A stretch of DNA of 64,000 bases from Halorubrum salipaludis (GTDB lineage: Archaea > Halobacteriota > Halobacteria > Halobacteriales > Haloferacaceae): positions 62,001 through 126,000 of the forward strand of contig NZ_NSKC01000008.1 in NCBI RefSeq assembly GCF_002286985.1, read 5' to 3'. This document shows positions 1-7,667 of this stretch, piece by piece. The first letter of the stretch is position 1, and each line of letters opens with the position of its first letter. Below the pieces are notes generated by a model that saw only the letters and a program-made list of their open reading frames with translations, searched no databases and was not told the DNA's origin. The position numbers and the translations under genes were made by a program.

Positions 1-20
1 CGCGGGACCGCGGAGGGGGG

Positions 21-69
21 GTGAGAGAACGGGTTGGAAGTGAGAGAACGGGTTGGAAGTGAGAGAACG
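21..69. repeat. 19-bp tandem repeat
   Basis: The unit GTGAGAGAACGGGTTGGAA occurs twice in full (from 21 and 40) and a third time in part (from 59, GTGAGAGAACGAGG). It lies just past the 3' end of the reverse-strand DUF3054 gene, in otherwise non-coding sequence cut by the window edge. It looks like local slippage duplication and no function is visible. Confidence 0.8.
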
Positions 70-107
70 AGGCGGAGAAGCGAGTTCGAAGCCGCGATCG
101 CGACCGC

Positions 108-518
108 CTACCGGAGCTTGAAGTACAGCGCGCGCCAGCCGCCGAGCGCGACCGCGCCGAGGACGAGCATGACCGCGGCGAACGTGAGCGCGGCGCTCCC
201 GCGGAAGACGAACTCCCGGAGCGCGAGCCCGACGATCGCGGCCGGGATCCACGACCGGATCACCAGCGGGACCGACGACTTCGCGGTCTCCACGGCGCCG
301 GCCGAGTACGCGCCGACCAACGGCGCGACGAGGACCCACCCGATCAGGAAGGGGGCGTACACTTCGAGCAGGTACAGGGGGTTCGCGGACAGGAATTCGA
401 CGGTGCTGTGGTTGAGCGCACCGATCGTCAACAGGACGATCAGCGCGATCAGGTCGCCGACCGCGAGGGGGACGGCGTCGCGGTCGAGGCGCGTTTCGAG
501 GAACGACGAGTCGGGCAT
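108..518 (-). CDS. DUF3054 family membrane protein
   Basis: A 136-residue protein with four hydrophobic segments (roughly residues 18-38, 48-68, 84-104 and 110-128) joined by short loops. Size, topology and the small-residue helices match the DUF3054 family of archaeal and actinobacterial integral membrane proteins, whose function is unknown. The sequence shows no catalytic motif. It lies downstream of glyA on the same strand with a gap of about 95 bp, so it could be cotranscribed or have its own promoter. The ATG start is the only one placed before the first helix. The family call comes from recalled similarity; membrane location is read directly from the sequence. Confidence 0.8.
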   Translation of the reverse strand: MPDSSFLETRLDRDAVPLAVGDLIALIVLLTIGALNHSTVEFLSANPLYLLEVYAPFLIGWVLVAPLVGAYSAGAVETAKSSVPLVIRSWIPAAIVGLALREFVFRGSAALTFAAVMLVLGAVALGGWRALYFKLR

Positions 519-613
519 ACCGACCCGTCGGAGCCGCCCCTACTTTGTACGTACGGATTCGGTCCGACGGTCGGTGGTGGTCGACGGCCGCGACGCCGCC
601 GATCGGGCCGCCG

Positions 614-1861
614 CTACGCGTACAGCGGGTGCGCCTCGCAGAGCTCGACGACGCGCTCGCCGACCTCGTAGATCACGTCGTCGCTGTCGACGTTGTCGAC
701 GACCCGGGCGATCAGGTCGCCGACCTCCTCGATGGCGTCCGCGTCGAAGCCGCGGGTGGTGAGCCCGGCCGTGCCCGCGCGGATCCCCGAGGGGTTGAAC
801 GGCGATCGGGTCTCGCCGGGCACCGTGTTCCCGTTGAGGACGATGTTCGCGGCCGCGAGCGCGTCCGCGGCGTCGCCGCCGGGCAGGTCCGGGTGCGAGT
901 CGCGGAGGTCGACCAACACGAGGTGGTTGTCGGTGCCGCCGGAGACGAGGGTGAAGCCGTGGTCCTGCAGCGTCTCGGCGAGCACGTCGGCGTTGTCGAC
1001 CACGTTCTGCGCGTACTCCTCGAACGAGGGGTCGAGCGCCTCCTTGAACCCGACCGCCTTGCCGGCGATGTTGTGCATCAGCGGGCCGCCCTGCCCGCCG
1101 GGGAACACCGCCTTGTCGACGTCGTCGGCGAACTGCTCGTCGCACAGCACGATCCCGCCGCGACCGGCGCGGATCGTCTTGTGCGTCGAGCCGGTGACGA
1201 AGTCGGCGACGCCGACCGGCGAGGGGTGGACGCCCGCCGCGACGAGCCCGGTGATGTGGGCGATGTCGGCGAGGTGGTAGGCGTCGACCGCGTCGGCGGC
1301 CGCCTGGATCTCCTCCCAGTCGACCGTGCGCGGGTACGCGGAGTAGCCGGAGACGATGATGTCCGGCTCGAACTCCTCGGCGGCCTCGCGGAGCCCCTCG
1401 TAGTCGATGTAGCCGGTGTCGGCGTCGACCTCGTACTGCTCGACCTCGTAGATCTGTCCGGTGAAGTTCGCGGGGTGACCGTGCGAGAGGTGGCCGCCGT
1501 GGTTCAGGTCCAGCGAGAGGATCTTGTCGCCGGGCTCTAACACGGAGTAGTAGACGGCCTGGTTCGCCTGCGTCCCGGAGTGGGGCTGGACGTTGACGTG
1601 GTCGGCGCCCCACAGCTCCTTGGCGCGTTCGATCGCGAGCTCCTCGACGTCGTCGGCGTACTCGCAGCCGGCGTAGTAGCGACCGCCCGGATAGCCCTCG
1701 GCGTACTTGTTGGTGAGGACGCTCCCCTGCGCCTCCAGCACCGCCTCGCTGACGTGGTTCTCGCTGGCGATCATCGCGAGCGTCTGCTCCTGCCTGTCGC
1801 GCTCCCCGGCCAGCGCGTCGGCGACCGCGGGGTCGACCTCCCGGACGTGCTCGTGGTCCAT
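614..1861 (-). CDS. glyA: Serine hydroxymethyltransferase
   Basis: This PLP enzyme interconverts serine and glycine and transfers a one-carbon unit to the cell's folate-type carrier. It is 415 residues, the normal length. The N-terminal region holds the family block QTLAMIASENHVSEAVLEAQ, followed by TNKYAEGYPGGRYYAGCEYAD and HSGTQANQAVY. The PLP-binding lysine lies in GSTHKTIRAGRGG (about residues 223-235); the more common context is THKTLRGPRGG, so the LRGP part is altered. The C-terminal half is folded as usual and ends SEAHPLYA-like (CEAHPLYA). The start follows a divergent intergenic region shared with tbsP. No folD or other folate gene is adjacent here. Confidence 0.97.
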   Translation of the reverse strand: MDHEHVREVDPAVADALAGERDRQEQTLAMIASENHVSEAVLEAQGSVLTNKYAEGYPGGRYYAGCEYADDVEELAIERAKELWGADHVNVQPHSGTQANQAVYYSVLEPGDKILSLDLNHGGHLSHGHPANFTGQIYEVEQYEVDADTGYIDYEGLREAAEEFEPDIIVSGYSAYPRTVDWEEIQAAADAVDAYHLADIAHITGLVAAGVHPSPVGVADFVTGSTHKTIRAGRGGIVLCDEQFADDVDKAVFPGGQGGPLMHNIAGKAVGFKEALDPSFEEYAQNVVDNADVLAETLQDHGFTLVSGGTDNHLVLVDLRDSHPDLPGGDAADALAAANIVLNGNTVPGETRSPFNPSGIRAGTAGLTTRGFDADAIEEVGDLIARVVDNVDSDDVIYEVGERVVELCEAHPLYA

Positions 1862-2063
1862 GTAGGAACCCCCGTTCGATCGCGCATTAATCCTTGCGTC
1901 ACGTCGGTGACCCCTGACGCTCCCGTCGCGGTACCCCGACGATCACCGACGGCTCGCTCGGACACCCTCGGCGACTCGCACCCCGAACGATCACCGAATC
2001 ACCGAATTGGCCATTTTCGGCGGTTTCGACGCCTGAAACCGCGTTGTTCCTCCCTCGAATCCC

Positions 2064-2078
2064 GTTAATATTAAATAC
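2064..2078 (+). promoter_or_regulatory. TATA-type promoter of tbsP
   Basis: The AT-rich run GTTAATATTAAATAC stands out from its GC-rich surroundings about 30-40 bp before the tbsP ATG. That distance suits a haloarchaeal TATA box giving a very short leader. A second weaker box (TTTTAT near 2089) is closer to the start. Position and composition are the only evidence. Confidence 0.55.
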
Positions 2079-2105
2079 GAATCCGGCTTTTATCCGGAGA
2101 GATAG

Positions 2106-2918
2106 ATGGTGTCGAATTTACTGGAAGCAGACGTCGAAAATGTCCTCGACGCGGCGTTCGCGGGCGACGACGAAGAGCTGTTCGTCGTCGATCCCGCCCC
2201 GGAGACGATCGTGTCGCTGGTCGAGGCGGCGATCGGCCGCGACGACCTGCCGGAGATGTCGATGCTCGTCGACGAACGAACGCTGAAGAGCGTGATGGAG
2301 GACTTCCTCGTCGCGTCGAAGGCGGCCGACCTCGTCGCCGACGGCGCGCTCGACCTCCGCGTCCTCGACGGCGCGGTCGACAACGCGCTGTTCGTCTCCC
2401 CGTCGCGGGTCGTCGTGCTCGTGAGCACCGACGACCACGTCGCCGCGCTCGCCTCGGACGACGAGGCGTTCGTGGACGAGGTGTTCGAGACGCACCGCGA
2501 CGCCTTCGCGGACGCCGAGACGTACGGCCTCCGCACCCCCGCGATCAGTCGGGTGCGGGAGACCCTGGCAGCCGAGATCGGCGAGGCGACCCGCGAGGAC
2601 TTCGACGCCGTGCTCGCCGCGATCGACTCCGCCACGGGCGACGGCGGGCTCGACGAGGTGACCGTCTCCCTGCTCGTCGCCGCGAAGAACGACGTGCTCC
2701 TCTACGACATCTCGAAGTGGGGCGAGGACGTGGGGATCGCCTCGAAGGCGACGTTCTCCCGCACGAAGACCCGACTGGAGGACCTCGGCGTCATCGACAC
2801 CGAGAAGGTCCCGATCGACGTCGGCCGTCCCCGCCTCCGGCTCAAGCTCGGCGACGAGGGGCTCCACGATCTCGCCGCCGCCGACCTCGCGGACGAGGTC
2901 GCGGAGATGCTGGCCTGA
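2106..2918 (+). CDS. tbsP: TbsP-type transcriptional regulator (DUF5821)
   Basis: A 270-residue protein matching the haloarchaeal DUF5821 family, which includes TbsP, a regulator reported to act with TrmB on sugar metabolism genes in Haloferax. The first ~180 residues form an acidic alpha/beta domain with no enzyme motif. The C-terminal ~90 residues look like a winged helix: a basic recognition stretch SKATFSRTKTRLEDLGVID is followed by a wing-like VPIDVGRPRLRLKLG. ATG 2106 is chosen because it lies about 30 bp past a TATA-like run. The neighbouring genes do not reveal its targets. The family call is firm; the role is taken from the Haloferax homologue. Confidence 0.85.
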   Translation: MVSNLLEADVENVLDAAFAGDDEELFVVDPAPETIVSLVEAAIGRDDLPEMSMLVDERTLKSVMEDFLVASKAADLVADGALDLRVLDGAVDNALFVSPSRVVVLVSTDDHVAALASDDEAFVDEVFETHRDAFADAETYGLRTPAISRVRETLAAEIGEATREDFDAVLAAIDSATGDGGLDEVTVSLLVAAKNDVLLYDISKWGEDVGIASKATFSRTKTRLEDLGVIDTEKVPIDVGRPRLRLKLGDEGLHDLAAADLADEVAEMLA

Positions 2919-2994
2919 GGGCGGAACGACGACTGTTCACAGTTTCGGCGCCGTCACCCGCGGCTTTTTTTCGCTCCTTCGCCTCGGAGGTGAC

Positions 2995-4686
2995 ATGGAC
3001 ATCGGACTTGTCGGCGACGGCCCCGCGGTCGAGGCCGTCTCGGCCGCGCTCGGCGACGTCGACGTGAACGTGATGCCCGTCGAAGCGGGGCTCCTCGACG
3101 GGTTCGACCTCGCGGTCGTGGTCGACACCGCCGGCTCGGAGACGTTCGCGACCGCGGACGCGCACCTCGACCGGTGGGTCGCGCTCGAGGTCGGCGGGCT
3201 CGGGGGCGTCCCGCTGGAGCCGGTCGACGCCGCGGTGACCGTCTTCGACGAGACCTGCTACGACTGCCTCCGGCGACGGGTCGCGAGCGGCGGGGCCGAG
3301 GCCGCCGACGCGCCGGCCGGCCGCCGGTCAGCCGTGCGCTACGCCGGCGCGCTGGCCGGTCGCCGCGCCATCCGGCTGCTCGCCGGCGACCCGGTCGCCG
3401 ACACGGTCGCGGAGGTGCCGGGCGCCGAGCGAACCCTGCTCCCGGTCCCCGGCTGCGACTGCGGCGACGACCCGGGCGACGCGCTGCCCCGCGAGGGCGA
3501 GGCGCGGGCGCTCTCGGACGCGGTCGACCGCGCCGAGCGAACGGTCGACTCCCGCGTCGGTCCGCTCTCGGAGGTGGGCGAACAGGAGTCGTTCCCCGTG
3601 CCCTACTACGTCGCGCGGGTCGCCGACACGACGCCCTTCTCGGACGCGCGGGCCGCCGAGTTCGGCGGGGGCGCCGCCGCCGGCTGGGACGAGGCGTTCA
3701 TGAAGGCGCTCGGCGAGGGGTTAGAGCGGTACGCCGCCGGGGTGTACCGCGAGGGGTCGTTCACCCGCGCGCCGGCCGCGAACGTCCCGAATCCCGTGAC
3801 GCCCGACGCGTTCGTCCGGCCCGAGAGCGCGGAGTCGTACGCCCGCGACGACCGGCTCCCGTGGGTGACCGGCGAGGGGCTCGGCACGGGCGAAGTCGCG
3901 AGCCTGCCGGCGGAGTTCGTTCACTTCCCGCCGCCGGAGAACCGGTACCGGTCCGCGATCACGACGGGGCTCGGGCTCGGCAACTCCGGGCCGCACGCCG
4001 CCCTGTCGGGGCTCTACGAGGTCATCGAGCGCGACGCGACGATGACCAGCTGGTACTCGACGGCCGACCCGCTCGGGATCGAGGTCGACGACGAGGGGTT
4101 CGCGGAGCTGGAGAAGCGCGCCCGCGCCGAGTCGCTGTCGGTGACCGCGCTGCTCGTCACGACCGATGTCGACGTGCCCGTCGTCGCGGTCGGCGTCCAC
4201 CGCGAGGGCGAGTGGCCCCGGTTCGCGGCCGGCTCCGGCGCCAACCTCGACCCCGCCGCGGCGGCCCGGAGCGCGCTCGCGGAGGCGCTCCAGAACTGGA
4301 CCGAGCTCCGGTCGATGGGACCGGACGCGGCCGCGGAGCAGGGCGCGGCGATCGGTCGTCACGCCGACTTCCCGGCGGAGACGCGGGCGTTCTTCGACCC
4401 GGACGCGAGCGTCCCGGCCGAATCGCTCGGCGAGCCCGACCTGTCGGGTGCGGAGGAGCTGACCGCCGTGGTCGACCGCGTCGAGACGGTCGGGCTGGAG
4501 CCGTACGTCGCGCGGACGACCACTCGGGACCTCGCCGCGCTCGGCTTCGAGGCGGTCCGCGTGCTCGTCCCCGGCGCGCAGCCGCTCTTTACCGGCGACC
4601 CGTTCTTCGGCGACCGCGCCCGCGACGTGCCCCGGTCGATGGGGTTCGAGCCCGACCTGGAGAAGGCGTACCACCCCTTCCCGTGA
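2995..4686 (+). CDS. YcaO-domain protein with N-terminal cyclodehydratase-partner-like domain
   Basis: A 563-residue two-part protein. Residues 1 to ~170 resemble the E1/ThiF-like partner domain of azoline-forming cyclodehydratases: a glycine-rich start MDIGLVGDGPAVEAV, then CYDCLRRRV (about 89-97) and CDCGDD (about 153-158), possible zinc ligands. Residues ~180-563 are a YcaO domain, which uses ATP to activate peptide amides; acidic ATP/Mg-site-like segments are GEGLERYAAG, YEVIERDATMTSWY and LAEALQNWTELR. The chain ends in YHPFP, in keeping with the proline-rich C-terminus of many YcaO proteins. No precursor peptide or dehydrogenase gene is evident nearby, so the substrate is unknown. A cupin gene follows after 58 bp. 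Confidence 0.88.
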   Translation: MDIGLVGDGPAVEAVSAALGDVDVNVMPVEAGLLDGFDLAVVVDTAGSETFATADAHLDRWVALEVGGLGGVPLEPVDAAVTVFDETCYDCLRRRVASGGAEAADAPAGRRSAVRYAGALAGRRAIRLLAGDPVADTVAEVPGAERTLLPVPGCDCGDDPGDALPREGEARALSDAVDRAERTVDSRVGPLSEVGEQESFPVPYYVARVADTTPFSDARAAEFGGGAAAGWDEAFMKALGEGLERYAAGVYREGSFTRAPAANVPNPVTPDAFVRPESAESYARDDRLPWVTGEGLGTGEVASLPAEFVHFPPPENRYRSAITTGLGLGNSGPHAALSGLYEVIERDATMTSWYSTADPLGIEVDDEGFAELEKRARAESLSVTALLVTTDVDVPVVAVGVHREGEWPRFAAGSGANLDPAAAARSALAEALQNWTELRSMGPDAAAEQGAAIGRHADFPAETRAFFDPDASVPAESLGEPDLSGAEELTAVVDRVETVGLEPYVARTTTRDLAALGFEAVRVLVPGAQPLFTGDPFFGDRARDVPRSMGFEPDLEKAYHPFP

Positions 4687-4744
4687 GTCGGAGAGCGGCG
4701 CTCTGATCACGCCTTTTTAAGCGGATCGCAGTCGGATATCCGCC

Positions 4745-5083
4745 ATGGAGGTACTCCCGGACGCGGACGTCGACGCGGTCGAAGCGATCGAGGGCGTGTT
4801 CCTCACGCAGGGCGCCGCGGGCAACGAGGCGAGCATCCAGCGGTTCGTCATCGAGTCCGGCGCCGAGGTCCCCGAGCACGACCACCCGCACGAGCAGGTC
4901 GGCGTGATTACGGAGGGCGCCCTCACCTTCGTCGTCGACGGCGAGGAGCGCGTCGTCGAGGCGGACGACACCTACGTGATCCCCGGCAACGAGCCGCACG
5001 CGGCGCGCAACGACACCGACGAGCCCGTCGTCGGCTACGACATCTTCTCGCCGCCGCGCGCGAACCCGGACTGGCAGGAGTGA
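4745..5083 (+). CDS. Small cupin-domain protein
   Basis: A 112-residue single-cupin protein. Cupin motif 1 is seen as PEHDHPHEQVGVITEG (two His plus Glu metal ligands) and motif 2 as VIPGNEPHAARN, supplying the last His. Such proteins bind a divalent metal and serve as small oxygenases, isomerases or sensors; nothing here picks among these. A TATA-like CCTTTTTAAG about 30 bp before the ATG suggests its own promoter and a short leader, although it follows the YcaO gene closely. Its stop codon is only 4 bp from the TTTATAA box that opens repeat element copy A. Confidence 0.9.
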   Translation: MEVLPDADVDAVEAIEGVFLTQGAAGNEASIQRFVIESGAEVPEHDHPHEQVGVITEGALTFVVDGEERVVEADDTYVIPGNEPHAARNDTDEPVVGYDIFSPPRANPDWQE

Positions 5084-5086
5084 TCG

Positions 5087-5520
5087 TTTATAAATCGGCA
5101 CGCGGTGGCGCGCGCCTCCGAGGGGCCGCCGAAGGCGGCCGCGAGGAGCGCGTGCGAGGGACGCGGCGAGCGCGGTGGGCGACCGAAGGGAGCCCCAAGC
5201 GAGCCGCGAGGCTGGGGAGGCGTGAGGTGCGGGTGCGGTGCGGACGGGTGGGACTCAAAGGGGCAGCCGGCGAGGCGGGCGCAGGCGTTCACGAGAGCGG
5301 AGCTCTCGTGAGCCAATCAGAACGCTTCGCGTTCTGATGACGACGCAAGCACCGCAGGGAGCGAGTGAAACGAGCGACCGAGGAGCGCAGCGAGCGTGCG
5401 CCCGCCTCGCCGGCTGGGGGCTTTGGCGGTGTTCACCGTCGATCCGGCGTTAGAGATTTATAAGTGAGCGACTTGAGCTTTGGCGGCGTTCACCGCCGAT
5501 CCGGAAGCAGCTATTTATAA
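5087..5520 (+). repeat. Modular hairpin element, copy A
   Basis: Fills most of the 530-bp gap after the cupin gene. In order: TTTATAA (5087); GGTGGCGCGCGCCTCCGAG (5104); a 7-bp hairpin with loop GAA (5124-5140); GAGGCTGGGGAGGCGTGAGG (5208-5227); GGGACTCAAAGGGG (5250-5263); stem arm 1 (5264-5283); two extra perfect hairpins with 3-nt loops (5289-5311 and 5316-5338); the conserved loop GCAAGCACCGCAGGGAGCGA onward (5345-5396); stem arm 2 (5397-5416), the exact 20-bp reverse complement of arm 1; then CTTTGGCGGTGTTCACCGTC and a second TTTATAA (5457). A shorter unit with GAGCTTTGGCGG repeats and ends at a third TTTATAA (5514). The open frames across it carry no recognisable protein. Confidence 0.9.
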
Positions 5521-5582
5521 ACGGATGTATCGATCCGAGTCGCGATCCGAGTATGGGGGCAACGCCCGCCACTGTCACGCAC

Positions 5583-5589
5583 CCTTTAT
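5583..5589 (+). promoter_or_regulatory. TATA-like box before the GHMP-family gene
   Basis: CTTTATC lies about 30 bp before the ATG at 5617. That is the spacing of a leaderless haloarchaeal transcript, which makes this a more likely promoter for the next gene than the TTTATAA boxes inside repeat copy A. Confidence 0.45.
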
Positions 5590-5616
5590 CAATCGCCCCC
5601 GAACCACGGGGCAACC

Positions 5617-6642
5617 ATGGCACGCGCGAGCGCCGGGGCCCGGATCCACTTCGGCTTCTGTAACCTCAGCCTCTCGCACGAGCGGCTGTACGGGGCCCTC
5701 GGGCTCGGACTCGCGGAGCCGCGGGTGGTCGTCGACGCCGATCCGGCCGAGACGGTGACGGTCGACATCGACTCGGAACCCGCCGACCTTCCAATCGCCG
5801 ACTCCCCGACCGCCGACCCCGCAATCCACACCGACGTTCGCGAGTACGCCACCACCGCGGCCGACCTCCTCGGCGTCGACGGCGCCAGCGTCACGGTCCG
5901 CCGAACGCTCCCGCGCCACGCCGGGCTCGGGAGCGGCACCCAGCTGGCCGCGGCGACGCTCGCGGCGGTCGCGGCCGCCCACGGGAAGGAACCCCAGGTC
6001 CGCAAACACGCCCCGGCGCTCGGCCGCGGCGGGCGCTCGGGCGTCGGCGTCGCCACGTTCGAGGCGGGGGGGTTCGTGCTCGACGCGGGCCACCCCACCG
6101 CGCGGTTCACCACCGACCGGCCCGCGGACGGCGAGTGGACCGTGCCGCCGGTGGCCGCCCGCCACGCCGTGCCCGACGACTGGCGGTTCCTGCTCGTCCG
6201 GCCGGACGCCGACCCGGGGCGGAACGGCGACGCCGAGGACGACGCGATGCGGACCGCGGTCGAGCGCGCCGAGCCCGGGCTCGCCGACCGGATCGGCGGG
6301 ATCGTCACCCGGCGCGTGCTCCCCGCGATCGCGACGGGGAACGCCGAGCGCTTCGGCGCCGCCGTGGCGGAGATCGGCCGGCTCAACGGCGCGTGGTACG
6401 CCGACGAGCAGGGCGGGGTGTACCGCCCCCCGGTCGGCGACGTGGTCGCGTCGCTGTCGGCGTCCGCGGCCGTGTTCGGCGCCGGGCAGTCGTCGTGGGG
6501 GCCGACCGTGTACGGGGTCACGGACGCCGCGAACGCGGGCGCGGCGGCGACCGCCGGCGAGCGCGCGCTCGACGAGGCGGGGGTGAACGGGTCGGTCTCG
6601 GTCGTCGAGGCGGCCGACGGCGGGGCGCGGGTGACGGAGTAG
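5617..6642 (+). CDS. Beta-RFAP synthase-like GHMP family protein
   Basis: A 341-residue protein of the beta-ribofuranosylaminobenzene 5'-phosphate synthase family. In methanogens that enzyme (MptG) joins p-hydroxybenzoate or pABA to PRPP at the start of the methanopterin pathway. Evidence is the N-terminal block RIHFGFCNLSLSHERLYGAL, the GHMP-type glycine-rich motif LPRHAGLGSGTQLAAAT (about residues 95-111), the mid-protein GRGGRSGVGVATFEAGGFV and the late block VFGAGQSSWGPTVYGV. Haloarchaea carry this gene although they are usually described as using folate-type carriers, so its product here is uncertain. It appears monocistronic; the next gene starts 72 bp later. Confidence 0.88.
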   Translation: MARASAGARIHFGFCNLSLSHERLYGALGLGLAEPRVVVDADPAETVTVDIDSEPADLPIADSPTADPAIHTDVREYATTAADLLGVDGASVTVRRTLPRHAGLGSGTQLAAATLAAVAAAHGKEPQVRKHAPALGRGGRSGVGVATFEAGGFVLDAGHPTARFTTDRPADGEWTVPPVAARHAVPDDWRFLLVRPDADPGRNGDAEDDAMRTAVERAEPGLADRIGGIVTRRVLPAIATGNAERFGAAVAEIGRLNGAWYADEQGGVYRPPVGDVVASLSASAAVFGAGQSSWGPTVYGVTDAANAGAAATAGERALDEAGVNGSVSVVEAADGGARVTE

Positions 6643-6714
6643 GCGGCGGTCGCCCGCCGACGCGACGCCTGCACGAGCAACAACACTAAGCGGAGCGGCC
6701 TCCCCATACGGGAC

Positions 6715-7551
6715 ATGCCGAGTCTTCCGTTCGGCGTCGCCCGGCTCGACTCGATCCTCGAGGGCGGGGCGCCGCCGGGGAACGTCGTGTTGCTCGCGGG
6801 CGAGTCCGGCGCCGGCGCGCGCGAGTTCCTGTACACCAGCGCGGCGATGAACGCCCTCGGGCACGCCGACCCGGAGCTGTTCGACCTCTACTACGGCGAC
6901 CTCCCCGCGGACGCCGAGCTCCCGGAGGCGGTCCACTACCTCTCGTTTACCGCCGACACGGACGCGCTCACTCGGGAGATGGGGTACACGATGGCCGACG
7001 AGATCGTCGACGCCGCGGTCGACGAGATCGGGTTCCGGGACCTCTCGCCGGAGTACTTTCAGCTCAGCCCGATCCCGCGCGACTGGTACGAAGACGAGAC
7101 GGCGTCGATCACGGAGCTCGGCGACCGCGGCGAGTACGAGGACGTGCTCACCGCGTTCGGCGACTACCTGTCGGCGCACGCCGACGACAGCCTCGTCTGT
7201 ATCGACTCCGTGACCGACCTCGTCTCGATGGTCGACGAGGACACCGAGTGGAGCGACGTGGCGATGGTGATGAAGGGCCTCAAGAAGGCGGCCTACGACT
7301 GGGGCGGGCTCATCCTCGTGCTGGTGAACACCGACTCGCTCACCGACCGCGAGTTCGGCGCGCTGATGGACGCCGCGGGCGGGACGCTCCAGTTCACGTG
7401 GGAAAGCGGGGGGTCCCAGCGCGCCCGGACCATGTTCGTCCGCGAGTTCCGCGGGGTCCTCTCGCGGCTGGAGTCGGAGAACATCGTCCGCTTCGAGACC
7501 GAGATCCACGAGGGCGGCTTCGACATCAGCGACGTGCGCAAGATCCGGTGA
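6715..7551 (+). CDS. RecA/RadA-superfamily ATPase-like protein with degenerate Walker A
   Basis: A 278-residue protein with the fold pattern of haloarchaeal RAD55/KaiC-like ATPases, also annotated 'HTR-like'. The start FGVARLDSILEGGAPPGNVV is typical of this superfamily. The P-loop, however, reads LAGESGAGAREF, so the lysine expected in GxxxxGK(S/T) is missing. A Walker B-like SLVCIDSVTDLVSM follows at about residues 159-172. Late blocks WGGLILVLVNTD and LQFTWESGG fit the KaiC core. Loss of the lysine suggests weak or no ATP hydrolysis and perhaps a scaffold or sensing role. It sits upstream of two zinc-motif proteins on the same strand. Confidence 0.85.
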   Translation: MPSLPFGVARLDSILEGGAPPGNVVLLAGESGAGAREFLYTSAAMNALGHADPELFDLYYGDLPADAELPEAVHYLSFTADTDALTREMGYTMADEIVDAAVDEIGFRDLSPEYFQLSPIPRDWYEDETASITELGDRGEYEDVLTAFGDYLSAHADDSLVCIDSVTDLVSMVDEDTEWSDVAMVMKGLKKAAYDWGGLILVLVNTDSLTDREFGALMDAAGGTLQFTWESGGSQRARTMFVREFRGVLSRLESENIVRFETEIHEGGFDISDVRKIR

Positions 7552-7667
7552 CGCCGCGTCTTCGACGGCCCGAATCAGCTCCCGTCCCGAGTATCGATCG
7601 GGAGAACGACGCGACAGATTACTTAAGTCTCCCCTCGAAAGGGAGCGTAGATGACGGAGGGCCCGCG

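Noticed and set aside
5080..5337. Short open frames within the modular elements (for example 85 residues in copy A)
   Set aside because: They are made of hairpin and Arg/Gly-rich shadow sequence, differ in frame between copies and share no peptide, so the elements look non-coding.
5575..7509. 644-residue reverse open frame across the GHMP and RecA-like genes
   Set aside because: It spans two unrelated forward genes with clear motifs and reads as Arg/Val/Glu shadow sequence.
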